Shown here: positions 1 to 8,863 of the stretch, piece after piece
Layout of the letters: the number at the start of each line of letters is the position of its first letter
Position numbering within the stretch: the stretch's first letter is position 1
NCBI GenBank assembly: GCA_017536695.1
Contig: JAFXGX010000036.1
Span: 1 to 64,000 of the forward strand
Direction: 5' to 3'
Origin: Bacteroidaceae bacterium
GTDB lineage: Bacteria; Bacteroidota; Bacteroidia; Bacteroidales; Bacteroidaceae
DNA: 64,000 nucleotides
Notes under the pieces: model-generated
Databases searched by the model: none
Told to the model about the DNA's origin: nothing
The model's input: only the letters and a program-made list of their open reading frames with translations
Made by a program: the position numbers and the translations under genes

Positions 1-3
1 GCT

Positions 4-1137
4 CTATTCTTGTTGTTCCTCTAACCATTTGGCAGGGGTTTCCCCCGTCATTTTCTTGAACACCATGTAGAATGTGGAGCGGGAGCGGAAGCCGCAGTCG
101 GTGTAGATGCTCTCGATGTTGAAGTCCGACGAGTTGAGCTCGCACAGGCGGCGCTTGGCCTCCTCGATGCGCATGCGGTTGACAAACTCGAAGAAGTTGC
201 ACCCCAGACAGCCGTTGATGGCACGCGAGAGGGTCCGCTGAGGGATGTTCACCTCCTTGGCGAAGAGTGCCAGCGAGATGTCGGGACGTAGGTAGGCTCC
301 CGATTCAAGCATATAGCGTGAGGCACGGTCGCATACCTCCCTCATCTGCTCGTCGCTCATCGGGGAAGCGGCAGTTCCGTTCTCTCTGTCGGCGGCTTCG
401 GCGGACTCCTCCCTCATCGGCTCCTCTGCCTGTATCATCGGTATCGCAGGATGGGCGATGCTGTTGTACACGAGATAGAACATGGCCACCACGTTCAGTA
501 TCTGGATGAGCCAAGCATCGGTGCGCGGCCAGATGGCATAGCACACCATCACAATCACGAACAGGGCGGCAAAGAGGTATTCGAACACGACAATCCACTC
601 CTTCTGTACCCACTCGGCATCCGACATGGTGTCGTTGATGGTCTTCTTCGTGCGGTGGAGAAAACGGAAGATGGCCGTGAAGTAGGCCACCATCTGCACG
701 AAGACGATAATGGTGTTGACATCGCCTATCCACGTGTCGTCGCCCATCGTCTCGTGGAGGATGGTCTCCATGCGCTCGGCTGGCGACATCGTGAGGGTCA
801 GCACCAGCATCAGGAGGGTCGGCAACAGATGGAGCAGGTGGACGGGCCTGAGCCGGAACGAGGTGTCGAAACTCCTCTTGGCAAAGAGCCATAGCAGTGG
901 CATCAGCAGCGTGTTGACCGTGATGCCGATGGGCTGCATGAAGAGCGATATGCTGTGCCATCCGAGCATACGGCTCATGTTGTAAAGATACACCGGCACG
1001 TTAGGCACCACGATGATGGTGGCCGCATAGGCGTTCTCGCCACGGAAACGGGTGGCAATGAGCAAGACAATCGCCATCACCAACAAGATGATGATGCTCG
1101 AGGAGTTGACGGTAAGTATGAAGCTTTCGTAACCCAT
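4..1137 (-). CDS. Membrane-bound AraC-family transcriptional regulator
   Basis: The 377-residue protein has two parts. Roughly residues 10-235 carry about six or seven hydrophobic membrane segments separated by short loops. After an acidic linker (about 236-265), residues 268-375 form an AraC/XylS double helix-turn-helix domain; the second helix-turn-helix signature is visible as DCGFRSRSTFYMVFKKMTGETP. The regulator would therefore be tethered in the inner membrane and could respond to an envelope or extracellular cue. The stop codon lies at the very edge of the window, so the gene is complete. A promoter-like TACTTTTG box lies about 29 bp upstream on the same strand. The divergent neighbour is a fucosidase gene, which makes control of sugar use an attractive but unproven role. 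Confidence 0.85.
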   Translation of the reverse strand: MGYESFILTVNSSSIIILLVMAIVLLIATRFRGENAYAATIIVVPNVPVYLYNMSRMLGWHSISLFMQPIGITVNTLLMPLLWLFAKRSFDTSFRLRPVHLLHLLPTLLMLVLTLTMSPAERMETILHETMGDDTWIGDVNTIIVFVQMVAYFTAIFRFLHRTKKTINDTMSDAEWVQKEWIVVFEYLFAALFVIVMVCYAIWPRTDAWLIQILNVVAMFYLVYNSIAHPAIPMIQAEEPMREESAEAADRENGTAASPMSDEQMREVCDRASRYMLESGAYLRPDISLALFAKEVNIPQRTLSRAINGCLGCNFFEFVNRMRIEEAKRRLCELNSSDFNIESIYTDCGFRSRSTFYMVFKKMTGETPAKWLEEQQE

Positions 1138-1165
1138 ATCGGTGCAGTTGTCTTGGTTTGTGGTA

Positions 1166-1173
1166 CAAAAGTA
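1166..1173 (-). promoter_or_regulatory. -7 box (TACTTTTG) of the AraC-type regulator gene
   Basis: Read on the minus strand this is a perfect match to the Bacteroidetes TAnnTTTG element, 28 bp upstream of the start codon. I see no clear TTTG -33 partner. Confidence 0.45.
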
Positions 1174-1205
1174 CGAATAAACGACTAATAATCAACCTCC
1201 ATTGA

Positions 1206-1478
1206 CTGAAAAACTTTATCGAGAATGATTCGGGCTTTGACCTTATGCAGGCATATGACCTTGTAGCTTCGCTTGAACCGTACAGCGGTAAATTCGCTTT
1301 CAGACACTATGCCGAGCCTGATGAGTCGTGGGATTATGCCGAGTACGGCATTCCATGCCTTACGCTCTGTGCTCCCGTTGGAGGTAACCTTCATGGCGAT
1401 GAGGGTGTGCTCCTGCGTAAGGAATCGGCACTATCCTATTGCGATGTGCTTGCTGACCTTGCCTGTCTGCTGGCGTAG
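1206..1478 (+). pseudogene. Remnant of a gene 3' end, possibly a zinc peptidase
   Basis: An open frame of about 90 codons runs from just after a stop codon at 1203 to a stop at 1476-1478. It has the composition of real protein (for example the stretch YAEPDESWDYAEYGIPCLTL) but lacks a start region, a ribosome-binding context or a promoter, and it lies in the gap between two divergent genes. The pattern of Asp/Glu followed by YGIP and a hydrophobic strand resembles the C-terminal part of M28-type aminopeptidases, but I cannot confirm this. The most likely reading is a leftover 3' fragment of a deleted gene. It could alternatively be a short lineage-specific gene starting at 1245. Confidence 0.35.
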
Positions 1479-1536
1479 TGTCATTTATAGAAAAATCTTA
1501 AAATCGGTTTGGCTTTTTGGTTAAAAAATGTATTAA

Positions 1537-1568
1537 TCTGAAACTTTGGTTATTTTTAATTATTTTTG
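1537..1568 (+). promoter_or_regulatory. Promoter of the fucosidase gene
   Basis: TATTTTTG at 1561-1568 matches the -7 consensus TAnnTTTG exactly, and TCTG at 1537-1540, 20 bp upstream, is a one-base variant of the -33 TTTG. The predicted transcript has a leader of about 70 nt before the ATG at 1647. Confidence 0.5.
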
Positions 1569-1646
1569 CACTCGGTGGGGATTTTTTTTCTTGAAGATAT
1601 CCCTGTGTAACTAAGAAAATTTAATTAACTAACCTAAACCAAAAAG

Positions 1647-3182
1647 ATGAAAAAACTTTTTACTTCAATGTTCTTGTTGGGTATGATGGTTCCCTTTATT
1701 GCATCTGCGCAGTTCCAGATTAAAGAGGAAGTTCCGGCAAATCCTGACAATGTACCGCTTCCGGTACACCCGGTGCCACATGAGCGGCAGCTCTTGTGGA
1801 ATGAAACAGAGTTTTATGCCTTCTTCCACTATGGAATGAATACATTTACCGATAAGGAGTGGGGCTATGGCAACGAGAAGGAGTCTATTTATGCTCCAAA
1901 AGGCATGCCTGACCCCGAGCAGTGGGTTACTGCAGTGAAGGCTGCCGGAATGAATGGCGGTATTGCTGTCGTAAAGCACCACGATGGTTTTTGTCTGTGG
2001 CCGACCGCTACAACAACCCACAATATCACAGGTTCGGGCTCCGAGTATGGCCGCAATGCGAATATACCAAAACTGTTTGCCGATGCGAGCCGCAAGCATA
2101 ATATGAAATACGGTTTCTACATATCTCCATGGGACCGTAACTCGGCCCACTATGGCAAGGATACATACGTTACAGAGGTGTTCCTGAAACAGTGTGAGGA
2201 GTTGGCCGAATATGGTGACGACCAGTTCGAGATGTGGTTCGACGGTGCGCGCGGTGGTGACGGTTACTACGGCGGCGAGGGCGGTACACGCGAGATTGAT
2301 GCCGAAATCTATTACGATACTCCTAACTTGCGTACACGTGTCCATAAGATTGCACCCAACTGTGTCCTTTGGGGCGTTGGCGGTGAAGCACGCTGGATTG
2401 GTAACGAGTCAGGCTATGCAGGTGAGACAAACTGGGCCATGACCGATTATATGTCAGAGTCCGTTATACGCGAAGAGGGCGATATCAACGGTTGGTTCTG
2501 GAACCCGGGCGAGAGTGATGCCAAGGCTACGAGTGCCGGCTGGTTCTGGCACCAGAATGAGTCGATGAAGAGTGCTGAGCGTCTGTTCCAGATGTATCTT
2601 GAGACTGTAGGTCGCAATGCAACCCTTATCCTGAACTGTCCTCCTAACCAGTATGGTGTTCTTCCTGAGAATACAGTGAACGAGTTGACAAAACTGGGCA
2701 AGATGTTGCATGAACGTCTGGCTGTGCCTGTTTATGGTCTTGATGAGAGTACAGCTGCCACTGATTTCGCTAAGAGTGCAACAATTGAGGTGAGCGAGAC
2801 ACGTACAGGCGGAAAGTATGAGGCAGCAAACCTTACCGATGGCAATAAGGAAACATATTGGGGTACAAATGATGGAAACCATACAGCGACAATAACGCTG
2901 TCTTGGGATACTCCTCAGGTAATACGATACCTCGTTATGCAGGAACCCGTTTTCCTCGGTCAACGTATTAAGGACTTCAAGATAGAATACAGTTCAAACG
3001 GTGAAACATGGACAGAACTCTGTCCTGCCATGCAGACTACAACTGTAGGCTACAAGCGCATTATTCCTTTGAACGGAAAGACAAGCGAAAGCTACGGCAA
3101 CGGCTATAGTGCAAAGAAGCTGCGCATAACAATACTTGACAGCCGTGCTTGCCCTTTGCTCTCTAATTTGAACGTATATTAA
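1647..3182 (+). CDS. Secreted alpha-L-fucosidase, GH29 with C-terminal F5/8 type C domain
   Basis: The 511-residue protein begins with a typical signal peptide (about residues 1-22, ending ASAQ). Residues about 40-370 form the GH29 catalytic barrel; the family's nucleophile region is recognisable as FEMWFDGARGG near residue 197, and the fucose-contacting HHDGF lies near residue 111. Residues about 385-511 look like a discoidin (F5/8 type C) sugar-binding domain. It should release alpha-linked fucose from host or plant glycans in the periplasm or at the cell surface. The next gene follows 22 bp downstream and is probably co-transcribed. There is no type IX-like C-terminal tail here, unlike its neighbour. 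No SusC/SusD pair is present in the window, so this is not a full utilisation locus. Confidence 0.92.
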   Translation: MKKLFTSMFLLGMMVPFIASAQFQIKEEVPANPDNVPLPVHPVPHERQLLWNETEFYAFFHYGMNTFTDKEWGYGNEKESIYAPKGMPDPEQWVTAVKAAGMNGGIAVVKHHDGFCLWPTATTTHNITGSGSEYGRNANIPKLFADASRKHNMKYGFYISPWDRNSAHYGKDTYVTEVFLKQCEELAEYGDDQFEMWFDGARGGDGYYGGEGGTREIDAEIYYDTPNLRTRVHKIAPNCVLWGVGGEARWIGNESGYAGETNWAMTDYMSESVIREEGDINGWFWNPGESDAKATSAGWFWHQNESMKSAERLFQMYLETVGRNATLILNCPPNQYGVLPENTVNELTKLGKMLHERLAVPVYGLDESTAATDFAKSATIEVSETRTGGKYEAANLTDGNKETYWGTNDGNHTATITLSWDTPQVIRYLVMQEPVFLGQRIKDFKIEYSSNGETWTELCPAMQTTTVGYKRIIPLNGKTSESYGNGYSAKKLRITILDSRACPLLSNLNVY

Positions 3183-3204
3183 TAAACATCGACACAATAT
3201 TAAA

Positions 3205-5610
3205 ATGAAACTTATGAAAAAGAATATATTATTTTCTGCTGCGTTGATGTTTTTAGGCCTTACATCTTCGGCACAGACAACGATAACATTCGACAGTGAG
3301 GATTATAAATCCATTGGTGTGTATGACAAATGGGAGGAGAGTCCTTTCCGTACAGGTGTCCTCACCGGAAATGCAGGAGTTACAGAAAATCCCGATGTGT
3401 CCGTAGATGAGGTACTCGGTGTCGCTCCGAACCCAACCGGTAAGGTGCTGGCTTTGCAACGCAGCCGTTTTGGCAGTAATGCATTTGGTGTAAGGATAGA
3501 CCTGAAGGAACCAATCCGTATGACCAAGCAGTTGCAATATATCCATGTGATGACATATCTTAAGGATAAACCGGCTGATAGCCGTATGATGGTCATCGGT
3601 CTCGGTAAGCGAATTGAAGATAGCTGGAGCTGGCAGACCGGCGAGGAAGAGCAGTTCTGGGCGGTCACAAACGTGAATGTCGCTCCTAAAGAGGGTTGGC
3701 AGGATGTTGTGATGAGTTTCAAGGGATTCTCCTATTCCAAAGAGGAGAATGCCAACAGCGGAATCGATATCTACTCATTGGTCATTGTTCCCGACGTACG
3801 CTCTCCTCATGCCGACAACGCTGACTGGGTAGCATATTTCGATGAGATTGTCGTTGACAACAACCCCGACAAGCGTTTCTCAACCGACAAGTATGCCCTT
3901 ACTTATGACAAAGACGCGGCACGAACCCGTAAGGACCGTTCTCTTAACAGTGTAGGTCTTACGTCGGCCGGTGTCAACTATACTTCGGTAGCCAATACAG
4001 GCAAGGTTTATACAGACAACACTACAATTAGTGTGTTCTCTGCAAAGGCGGGGACACAGGTGCAGCCGACATTCAGCTATTCCGGTTCATGGATGAGTGC
4101 CTATGTATATGTCGACTGGAACAGGAATGGTAAATTTGAATATACCATAAACGACAACGGCACACCTGCCGACGGCAGTGAAATTGTCAGCTACAGTGCA
4201 TATCAGGTTGGCAACACCTGGTACAAGAGTGACGGTACGACAACAACCAATGGCAATACAATCGGTGGTGGTGTACCTAAATTCACAATCCCTGCCGGAA
4301 CAGAATCTGGTCTCTACCGCATGCGTTACAAGGTTGACTGGAACAGCATTGACCCGGCTGGTAGCAGCACCATAATTTCAGACGGTGGCGGATATGTGGA
4401 CCTGATGCTTGACGTTCATGGCGACAAGGTTTCAGTGAGCGCATCACAGCTTAATGGTGACATTGTACTGGCGTCGGACGAAAGCGTATTGCAGGGCTAT
4501 GTGACAAACTATGGCGAGCCTTTGAAGGTAAAGGATATTCCAGCTCCAGGATTCATACAGAATGGCTTTACGCTCAAGTACGGCTATAACGTAAATGCTG
4601 CCGAGCAGCTTGACGATAATGGCAATCCTAACTGGATTGAGGTTAATGTTCCACAGAACGCCATTGCTGCCGACGGCACATATACCATTCCGGCCGAGTA
4701 TATACGCGGTAGTCAGGTAAGTATCAAGGGCGATATGCAGCAGGCCTACAAGTACACCGTAAGCGTTGAAGGCGCTGACGGCGAAGGCGGCGTAGTGTAT
4801 GCTGGCAAGGAGTATAAGGCTGGCGATGAAATGCTGGTAACCCAGTTCTTTACAGCAGCAGATGTTACAGTAATAAATGTAGAGGGCTATACAGCGGAAA
4901 TTACATTGGATGCTGAGAACAGCATAATCAAGGTTGTGTATAAAAAGATTCAGGATTATCGCCAGATAACATCGCTCAGCGAATTGGACAATGATGCAGC
5001 CTATCACATCAAGGCCAAGAGCGGCGAGGGATATCTTGCATGGAACACCACAATTTCCGATACATATCTCAGCCTTAGAGGTATGACAAACTCCTCTTAT
5101 AACAATCTTCCATCGAACCAGGCTGTAGTTAGTATATATAAAGAGTCTGTAAGCCCTTTTGACATGACCGTTGCGTGGCAGATTATCCAGGAAAACGGGA
5201 AATATTATCTGTTTCAGCCTGCAAAACAGGAGTATGTAACCCGTGACGGTCGAGACTATAAGTTTACTGCAGAAAAGACGGCTTTGGATAATATACGTGA
5301 CAATGGCGATGGCACCTTCAGCTTCCATGCAGGTGGAGAGTACAGCGAAGGTTCTACATATTTTGCCTGTATCGTAACCAACGAACCTTTGACGGCTGTC
5401 CGCAACTGGACATGGGATGACCATGGCTCTGTAATGTATATTGTGGAGAACCCGAACATCACTTTGGATGATTTTACAGCTGTAGAGAGTGTCGTTGTCA
5501 CTGAAGACAATACACGTAAGGGTATATATAATCTGCATGGTCAGAGACTTGAAGGACTTCCTGCCTCAGGTATTGTAATAGTGGACGGACGCAAGTATAT
5601 CATAAAGTAA
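3205..5610 (+). CDS. Large secreted GEVED-domain surface protein with type IX-like C-terminal tail
   Basis: The 801-residue protein has a signal peptide (residues 1-24; an alternative start at Met4 is equally good). Residues about 28-225 form a beta-sandwich with galactose-binding-like character (ending near YFDEIVVDN). Residues about 235-400 form a GEVED-type domain, recognised by the WMSAYVYVDWNRNGKF segment and the RMRYKVDWNSIDP segment. Residues about 600-745 resemble a ricin-type or related ligand-binding module. The last 35 residues, with GIYNLHGQRL and a basic end, resemble the tails used for type IX secretion or surface attachment in Bacteroidetes. Co-transcription with the upstream fucosidase (22-bp gap) suggests a glycan-binding partner. 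No catalytic domain is evident. Confidence 0.75.
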   Translation: MKLMKKNILFSAALMFLGLTSSAQTTITFDSEDYKSIGVYDKWEESPFRTGVLTGNAGVTENPDVSVDEVLGVAPNPTGKVLALQRSRFGSNAFGVRIDLKEPIRMTKQLQYIHVMTYLKDKPADSRMMVIGLGKRIEDSWSWQTGEEEQFWAVTNVNVAPKEGWQDVVMSFKGFSYSKEENANSGIDIYSLVIVPDVRSPHADNADWVAYFDEIVVDNNPDKRFSTDKYALTYDKDAARTRKDRSLNSVGLTSAGVNYTSVANTGKVYTDNTTISVFSAKAGTQVQPTFSYSGSWMSAYVYVDWNRNGKFEYTINDNGTPADGSEIVSYSAYQVGNTWYKSDGTTTTNGNTIGGGVPKFTIPAGTESGLYRMRYKVDWNSIDPAGSSTIISDGGGYVDLMLDVHGDKVSVSASQLNGDIVLASDESVLQGYVTNYGEPLKVKDIPAPGFIQNGFTLKYGYNVNAAEQLDDNGNPNWIEVNVPQNAIAADGTYTIPAEYIRGSQVSIKGDMQQAYKYTVSVEGADGEGGVVYAGKEYKAGDEMLVTQFFTAADVTVINVEGYTAEITLDAENSIIKVVYKKIQDYRQITSLSELDNDAAYHIKAKSGEGYLAWNTTISDTYLSLRGMTNSSYNNLPSNQAVVSIYKESVSPFDMTVAWQIIQENGKYYLFQPAKQEYVTRDGRDYKFTAEKTALDNIRDNGDGTFSFHAGGEYSEGSTYFACIVTNEPLTAVRNWTWDDHGSVMYIVENPNITLDDFTAVESVVVTEDNTRKGIYNLHGQRLEGLPASGIVIVDGRKYIIK

Positions 5611-5630
5611 TATATACTGAAAGCATATTA

Positions 5631-5667
5631 AAAAATATCGGCAACTGTGTGTTGCCGATATTTTTTT
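5631..5667 (+). terminator. Rho-independent terminator after the fucosidase pair
   Basis: A near-perfect hairpin with arms ATATCGGCAAC and GTTGCCGATAT around TGTGT is followed by a T7 run, 20 bp after the stop codon of the GEVED protein. Confidence 0.85.
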
Positions 5668-5688
5668 AAATAAATAATTCCTTTTAAT

Positions 5689-5720
5689 TTTGTAATGCTC
5701 TTTTCTTTTGTATACTTTTG
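5689..5720 (+). promoter_or_regulatory. Promoter of the phosphotransferase gene
   Basis: TTTG at 5689-5692, a 20-bp spacer and TACTTTTG at 5713-5720 give an almost ideal Bacteroidetes vegetative promoter. It places the transcription start near 5727, which rules out the upstream TTG at 5718 as translation start and supports ATG 5748 or 5781. Confidence 0.7.
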
Positions 5721-5747
5721 CGTATGGCGTCTGTGCTATGCGCCGAC

Positions 5748-6854
5748 ATGGAAAATACTAACCTTAAAAATATTACTCCAATGAACACAATTGTTTCTCA
5801 GTTCAACATTCAGGGCAATGTTGTCGAAGTCGCTCCTTTGGGCAATGGTCTCATCAACACCACATATCGCGTGAAGACTGAGGGCGATGCTCCTGACTAT
5901 GTTCTTCAGCATGTGAATAACGCTATCTTCCCCGATGTTGATATGCTCATGAACAATATCGTTGCTGTTACTGAGCACATCCATGGCAAGCTCGTTGCAG
6001 CCGGTACAGATGATATCGCGCGCAAGGTGCTTAAGTTCGTTCCTGCAAAGGACGGCAAATACTATCACTTCGACGGCGAAAAGTATTGGCGCGTAATGGA
6101 GTTCATTCCCGATACAGTGGGCATGTCTGCTGTAACCCCCGAGACATCTTACATCGTTGGTGAGACATTCGGAAACTTCCAGGCTATGTTGGCCGATATC
6201 CCTGCCGAGCTTGGCGAGACAATAAAGGACTTCCACAACATGGAGTTCCGTCTTCAGCAGCTCCGCGAGGCAGTTGCCGAGAACAAGGCCGGCCGTCTTG
6301 CCGAAGTACAGTGGCTTGTTGATGAGCTCGAGGCGCGTGCTGAGGAGATGTGCAAGGGCGAGCGTCTGCACCGTGAGGGCAAGCTTCCAAAACGCATCTG
6401 TCACTGCGATACAAAGGTCGACAATATCCTTTTCGACAAGGATGGCAACGTGCTTTGCGTGATTGACCTTGATACAGTGATGCCTAACTTCATCTTCTCC
6501 GATTTCGGTGACTATCTGCGTTCTGCAGCCAACACCGGTAAGGAGGATGACAAGGACCTTGACAATGTGAACTTCAATATGGAGATTTTCAAGTCGTTCA
6601 CAAAGGGCTACTTGAAGTCTGCGGCTTCTTTCATTACTCCTCTTGAGGTAGAGAACCTGCCATATGCTGCAGCCCTGTTCCCATACATGCAGACTGTACG
6701 CTTCCTGGCTGACTACATCAACGGCGATACATATTACAAGATTCAGTATCCCGAGCACAATCTTGTTCGCTCAAAGGCTCAGTTCAAACTGTTGCAGAGC
6801 GTTGAGGCTCATCAGGCCGAGATGCAGGCTTTCATCGCCGAGGTGTTGAAGTAA
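5748..6854 (+). CDS. APH-family phosphotransferase, N-acetylhexosamine kinase-like
   Basis: The protein (368 residues from ATG 5748; a second ATG lies at 5781) belongs to the aminoglycoside phosphotransferase/choline kinase fold. The nucleotide loop near LGNGLINTTYRV, the catalytic loop HCDTKVDNILFD and the metal-binding IDLDTVMP are all present. The family member with the best fit is the N-acetylhexosamine 1-kinase group, which in Bacteroidetes is often annotated as mucin-desulfatase-associated kinase; the exact sugar is inference. It has its own promoter and is closed by a strong bidirectional terminator, so it is monocistronic. The gene next to a secreted fucosidase fits salvage of sugars from mucin-like glycans. 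Confidence 0.75.
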   Translation: MENTNLKNITPMNTIVSQFNIQGNVVEVAPLGNGLINTTYRVKTEGDAPDYVLQHVNNAIFPDVDMLMNNIVAVTEHIHGKLVAAGTDDIARKVLKFVPAKDGKYYHFDGEKYWRVMEFIPDTVGMSAVTPETSYIVGETFGNFQAMLADIPAELGETIKDFHNMEFRLQQLREAVAENKAGRLAEVQWLVDELEARAEEMCKGERLHREGKLPKRICHCDTKVDNILFDKDGNVLCVIDLDTVMPNFIFSDFGDYLRSAANTGKEDDKDLDNVNFNMEIFKSFTKGYLKSAASFITPLEVENLPYAAALFPYMQTVRFLADYINGDTYYKIQYPEHNLVRSKAQFKLLQSVEAHQAEMQAFIAEVLK

Positions 6855-6862
6855 GAGGGTAT

Positions 6863-6912
6863 AACCACAAAAAATAACCGTTCAGTTCTGAACGGTTATT
6901 TTTTTGTGGTTA
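6863..6912. terminator. Bidirectional terminator between convergent genes
   Basis: A long hairpin (AACCACAAAAAATAACCGTTCAG and its complement) has A-rich and T-rich flanks on both sides, so it can end both the kinase gene (plus) and the FKBP gene (minus). Confidence 0.9.
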
Positions 6913-6924
6913 ATTACCGACTGT

Positions 6925-7959
6925 TTACTCGCCTATGCTGTCCTGCTCTGCTACTCTAACGTCAAGCAGCTCAACATCGAAGCAGAGAGCCTCGTTGGGA
7001 CCTATGTCCTGGCCTGCGCCTCTCTTGCCGTATGCAAGGTCTCCCGGAATCCAGAGAATGATTTTACCACCTTTGCCTACAAGCTTCATTCCTTCAGTCC
7101 AGCCCTTGATTACACCATTCAGAGGGAACTCGATAGGGTTATCCTTCTCTGCCTCATCGGGCTGATATGCCTTTATCATCTCCTGACGCTGCTGTGGCAT
7201 GTCTGCCCAACGGTTGCTGTCGAATACCTTGCCTTCGCGTGTCTTGCCGGTGTAAAGGACTTTTACGACATCGGTGTCGTTTATAGCTTTTGTTCTGATG
7301 TCACCTTCATCGACAATCTTGTAAAGAAGACCCGATTCGGTCTTTTCTACACCGCTCTCCTTCTCGATTTCTGCAAGCCACTCCTTAGAGAGCTTCTCGT
7401 TCTGGGCTGGGATTACCACTGTGAAGTAGTTCTCCATGAATGCATTTGCCTCCTCATCGGTAAGGACGGGCTTGTTGTTATGGATATCGTTGATAGCCTG
7501 CATCAGCTTTTCCTCAACAATTTCATAAGGAATATTCTCCAAACTGAATGCAATGTCTGCTCCGAGCAGTGTCGATGCGATTTTCTTCTCTGCGGGGTCA
7601 TTGAAGACCTCTGTCATGCCTGTGGTATCGGCCATTGCTGCCTCAACCTTCTCGCGGAGCTCAGGACCGAAATATTTCATGCCAAGCTCACGTAGAGCCT
7701 CCTTGTTGATTGTAACACCCTCAACGGTAAACTCCTTCTGTCCATTGAGGCCGCTCTCAAGTGTCTCTACGATTACGTCGTAGTCTGCCTTGAACTGTGG
7801 CATGATGCCTTTCTCAATCTGGTTTGCGATGTTCATACCCACGATGTATGACAATGTGTCAAGATTCTTGTCTGAATTTCCATTGCCAATGCCTTTGCCG
7901 CATGACATTGTCATTGCGACAAGAATGCATGCGAGTGTTGTTGAAATTAACTTTCTCAT
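6925..7959 (-). CDS. FKBP-type peptidyl-prolyl cis-trans isomerase lipoprotein
   Basis: The 344-residue protein has a lipoprotein signal peptide with a lipobox ending MTMSC at Cys20, so it is anchored to a membrane facing the periplasm or outside. Residues about 35-190 match the FKBP N-terminal dimerisation domain (FkpA/Mip type). Residues about 205-340 carry the FKBP catalytic domain, with FDSN, GVIKGWTEGM, WIPGDLAYG and the closing LCFDVELLDV. It should assist folding of exported proteins. It is the last gene of a minus-strand run behind the BadF-type kinase (12-bp gap) and ends at a strong bidirectional terminator. Confidence 0.92.
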   Translation of the reverse strand: MRKLISTTLACILVAMTMSCGKGIGNGNSDKNLDTLSYIVGMNIANQIEKGIMPQFKADYDVIVETLESGLNGQKEFTVEGVTINKEALRELGMKYFGPELREKVEAAMADTTGMTEVFNDPAEKKIASTLLGADIAFSLENIPYEIVEEKLMQAINDIHNNKPVLTDEEANAFMENYFTVVIPAQNEKLSKEWLAEIEKESGVEKTESGLLYKIVDEGDIRTKAINDTDVVKVLYTGKTREGKVFDSNRWADMPQQRQEMIKAYQPDEAEKDNPIEFPLNGVIKGWTEGMKLVGKGGKIILWIPGDLAYGKRGAGQDIGPNEALCFDVELLDVRVAEQDSIGE

Positions 7960-7971
7960 GATATTAAATAA

Positions 7972-8817
7972 TTATTGGTTGTTGCTATGATATCTGATTA
8001 GTCCCTCCATTGGGCTCTCTACGATGTTTCCTATTGCAAGGCCAAGACTCTCAGCCGCCTCCTTAATCTCTTCGGCGAAACTGATTCCTATTCCGCCTAT
8101 TATATGTATCGGAAGCCATGAATGGCGATAAACCATCACGTTGCGTTTGAAGAACTGTATGAAACAGCTTGTTACCATTGCGTGAATGTCGGCGTTGTTC
8201 CTGTTTTCAAGAATGAACGGCGTAAGGCTTGCAAGCCAACGGTTGGGCAGGGGAGTGTGGTATACTCTCTCGAGGATTGATGCGACATCAAGGTTGTACT
8301 GTTGCATGAACTTCTCCCTGATTTCTTTTTTCAGCTGTTTCTTTATGCAGTCGCTAACAAGCTGTCTGCCAAGATTGGCACCGCTGCCCTCATCGCCGAG
8401 TATATAACCGAGTGAAGGGGTGTTCTCGGTAATCTCATTGCCGTTGTACAGGCATGAGTTGGAGCCTGTGCCCAATATGCATGCTATGCCCTCTTCGTGT
8501 CCGCATAGTGCGCGGGCTGCAGCGAGAAGGTCACTGCTTATGTTTATCTCCTTTGTGGTGAATACACTCTCAAGAGCGAGCCTCATGCGGTTGTTGGCAT
8601 TCTCGTATGCACATCCTGCCCCGTAGAAGTATATCTGTTTTGGGGCTGTCGTGTCCAAGGCATCTTTCAGTTCAGCCTCAAGGACCGCAAGTATATCATC
8701 TGTAGTCTGTATTGTCGGGTTCAGTCCCTGGGTCTTTACGCGTGAAACAATCTCGCCGTTCTCACATAGTACCCAATCGGTTTTTGTTGAACCGCTGTCT
8801 GCTATAAGTATAATCAT
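7972..8817 (-). CDS. BadF/BcrA ATPase-family amino-sugar kinase
   Basis: The 281-residue protein shows the ASKHA-fold signatures of N-acetylglucosamine kinases: phosphate-1 loop DSGSTKTDW at residues 7-15, phosphate-2 loop ILGTGSNSC near residue 115, DEGSGANLG near 142 and the adenosine loop GGIGISF near 250. This family includes GlcNAc kinase and the MurNAc/GlcNAc kinase MurK. The AmpG-like permease gene lies 46 bp upstream on the same strand, so uptake and phosphorylation of cell-wall sugars is a reasonable joint role, though substrate specificity cannot be read from sequence. A weak TATCTTTA box lies in the gap to the permease gene. Confidence 0.85.
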   Translation of the reverse strand: MIILIADSGSTKTDWVLCENGEIVSRVKTQGLNPTIQTTDDILAVLEAELKDALDTTAPKQIYFYGAGCAYENANNRMRLALESVFTTKEINISSDLLAAARALCGHEEGIACILGTGSNSCLYNGNEITENTPSLGYILGDEGSGANLGRQLVSDCIKKQLKKEIREKFMQQYNLDVASILERVYHTPLPNRWLASLTPFILENRNNADIHAMVTSCFIQFFKRNVMVYRHSWLPIHIIGGIGISFAEEIKEAAESLGLAIGNIVESPMEGLIRYHSNNQ

Positions 8818-8863
8818 CTTAGTTTTGAAAAAACGGTAATATTCTGTAAAGATACTTCAAATT

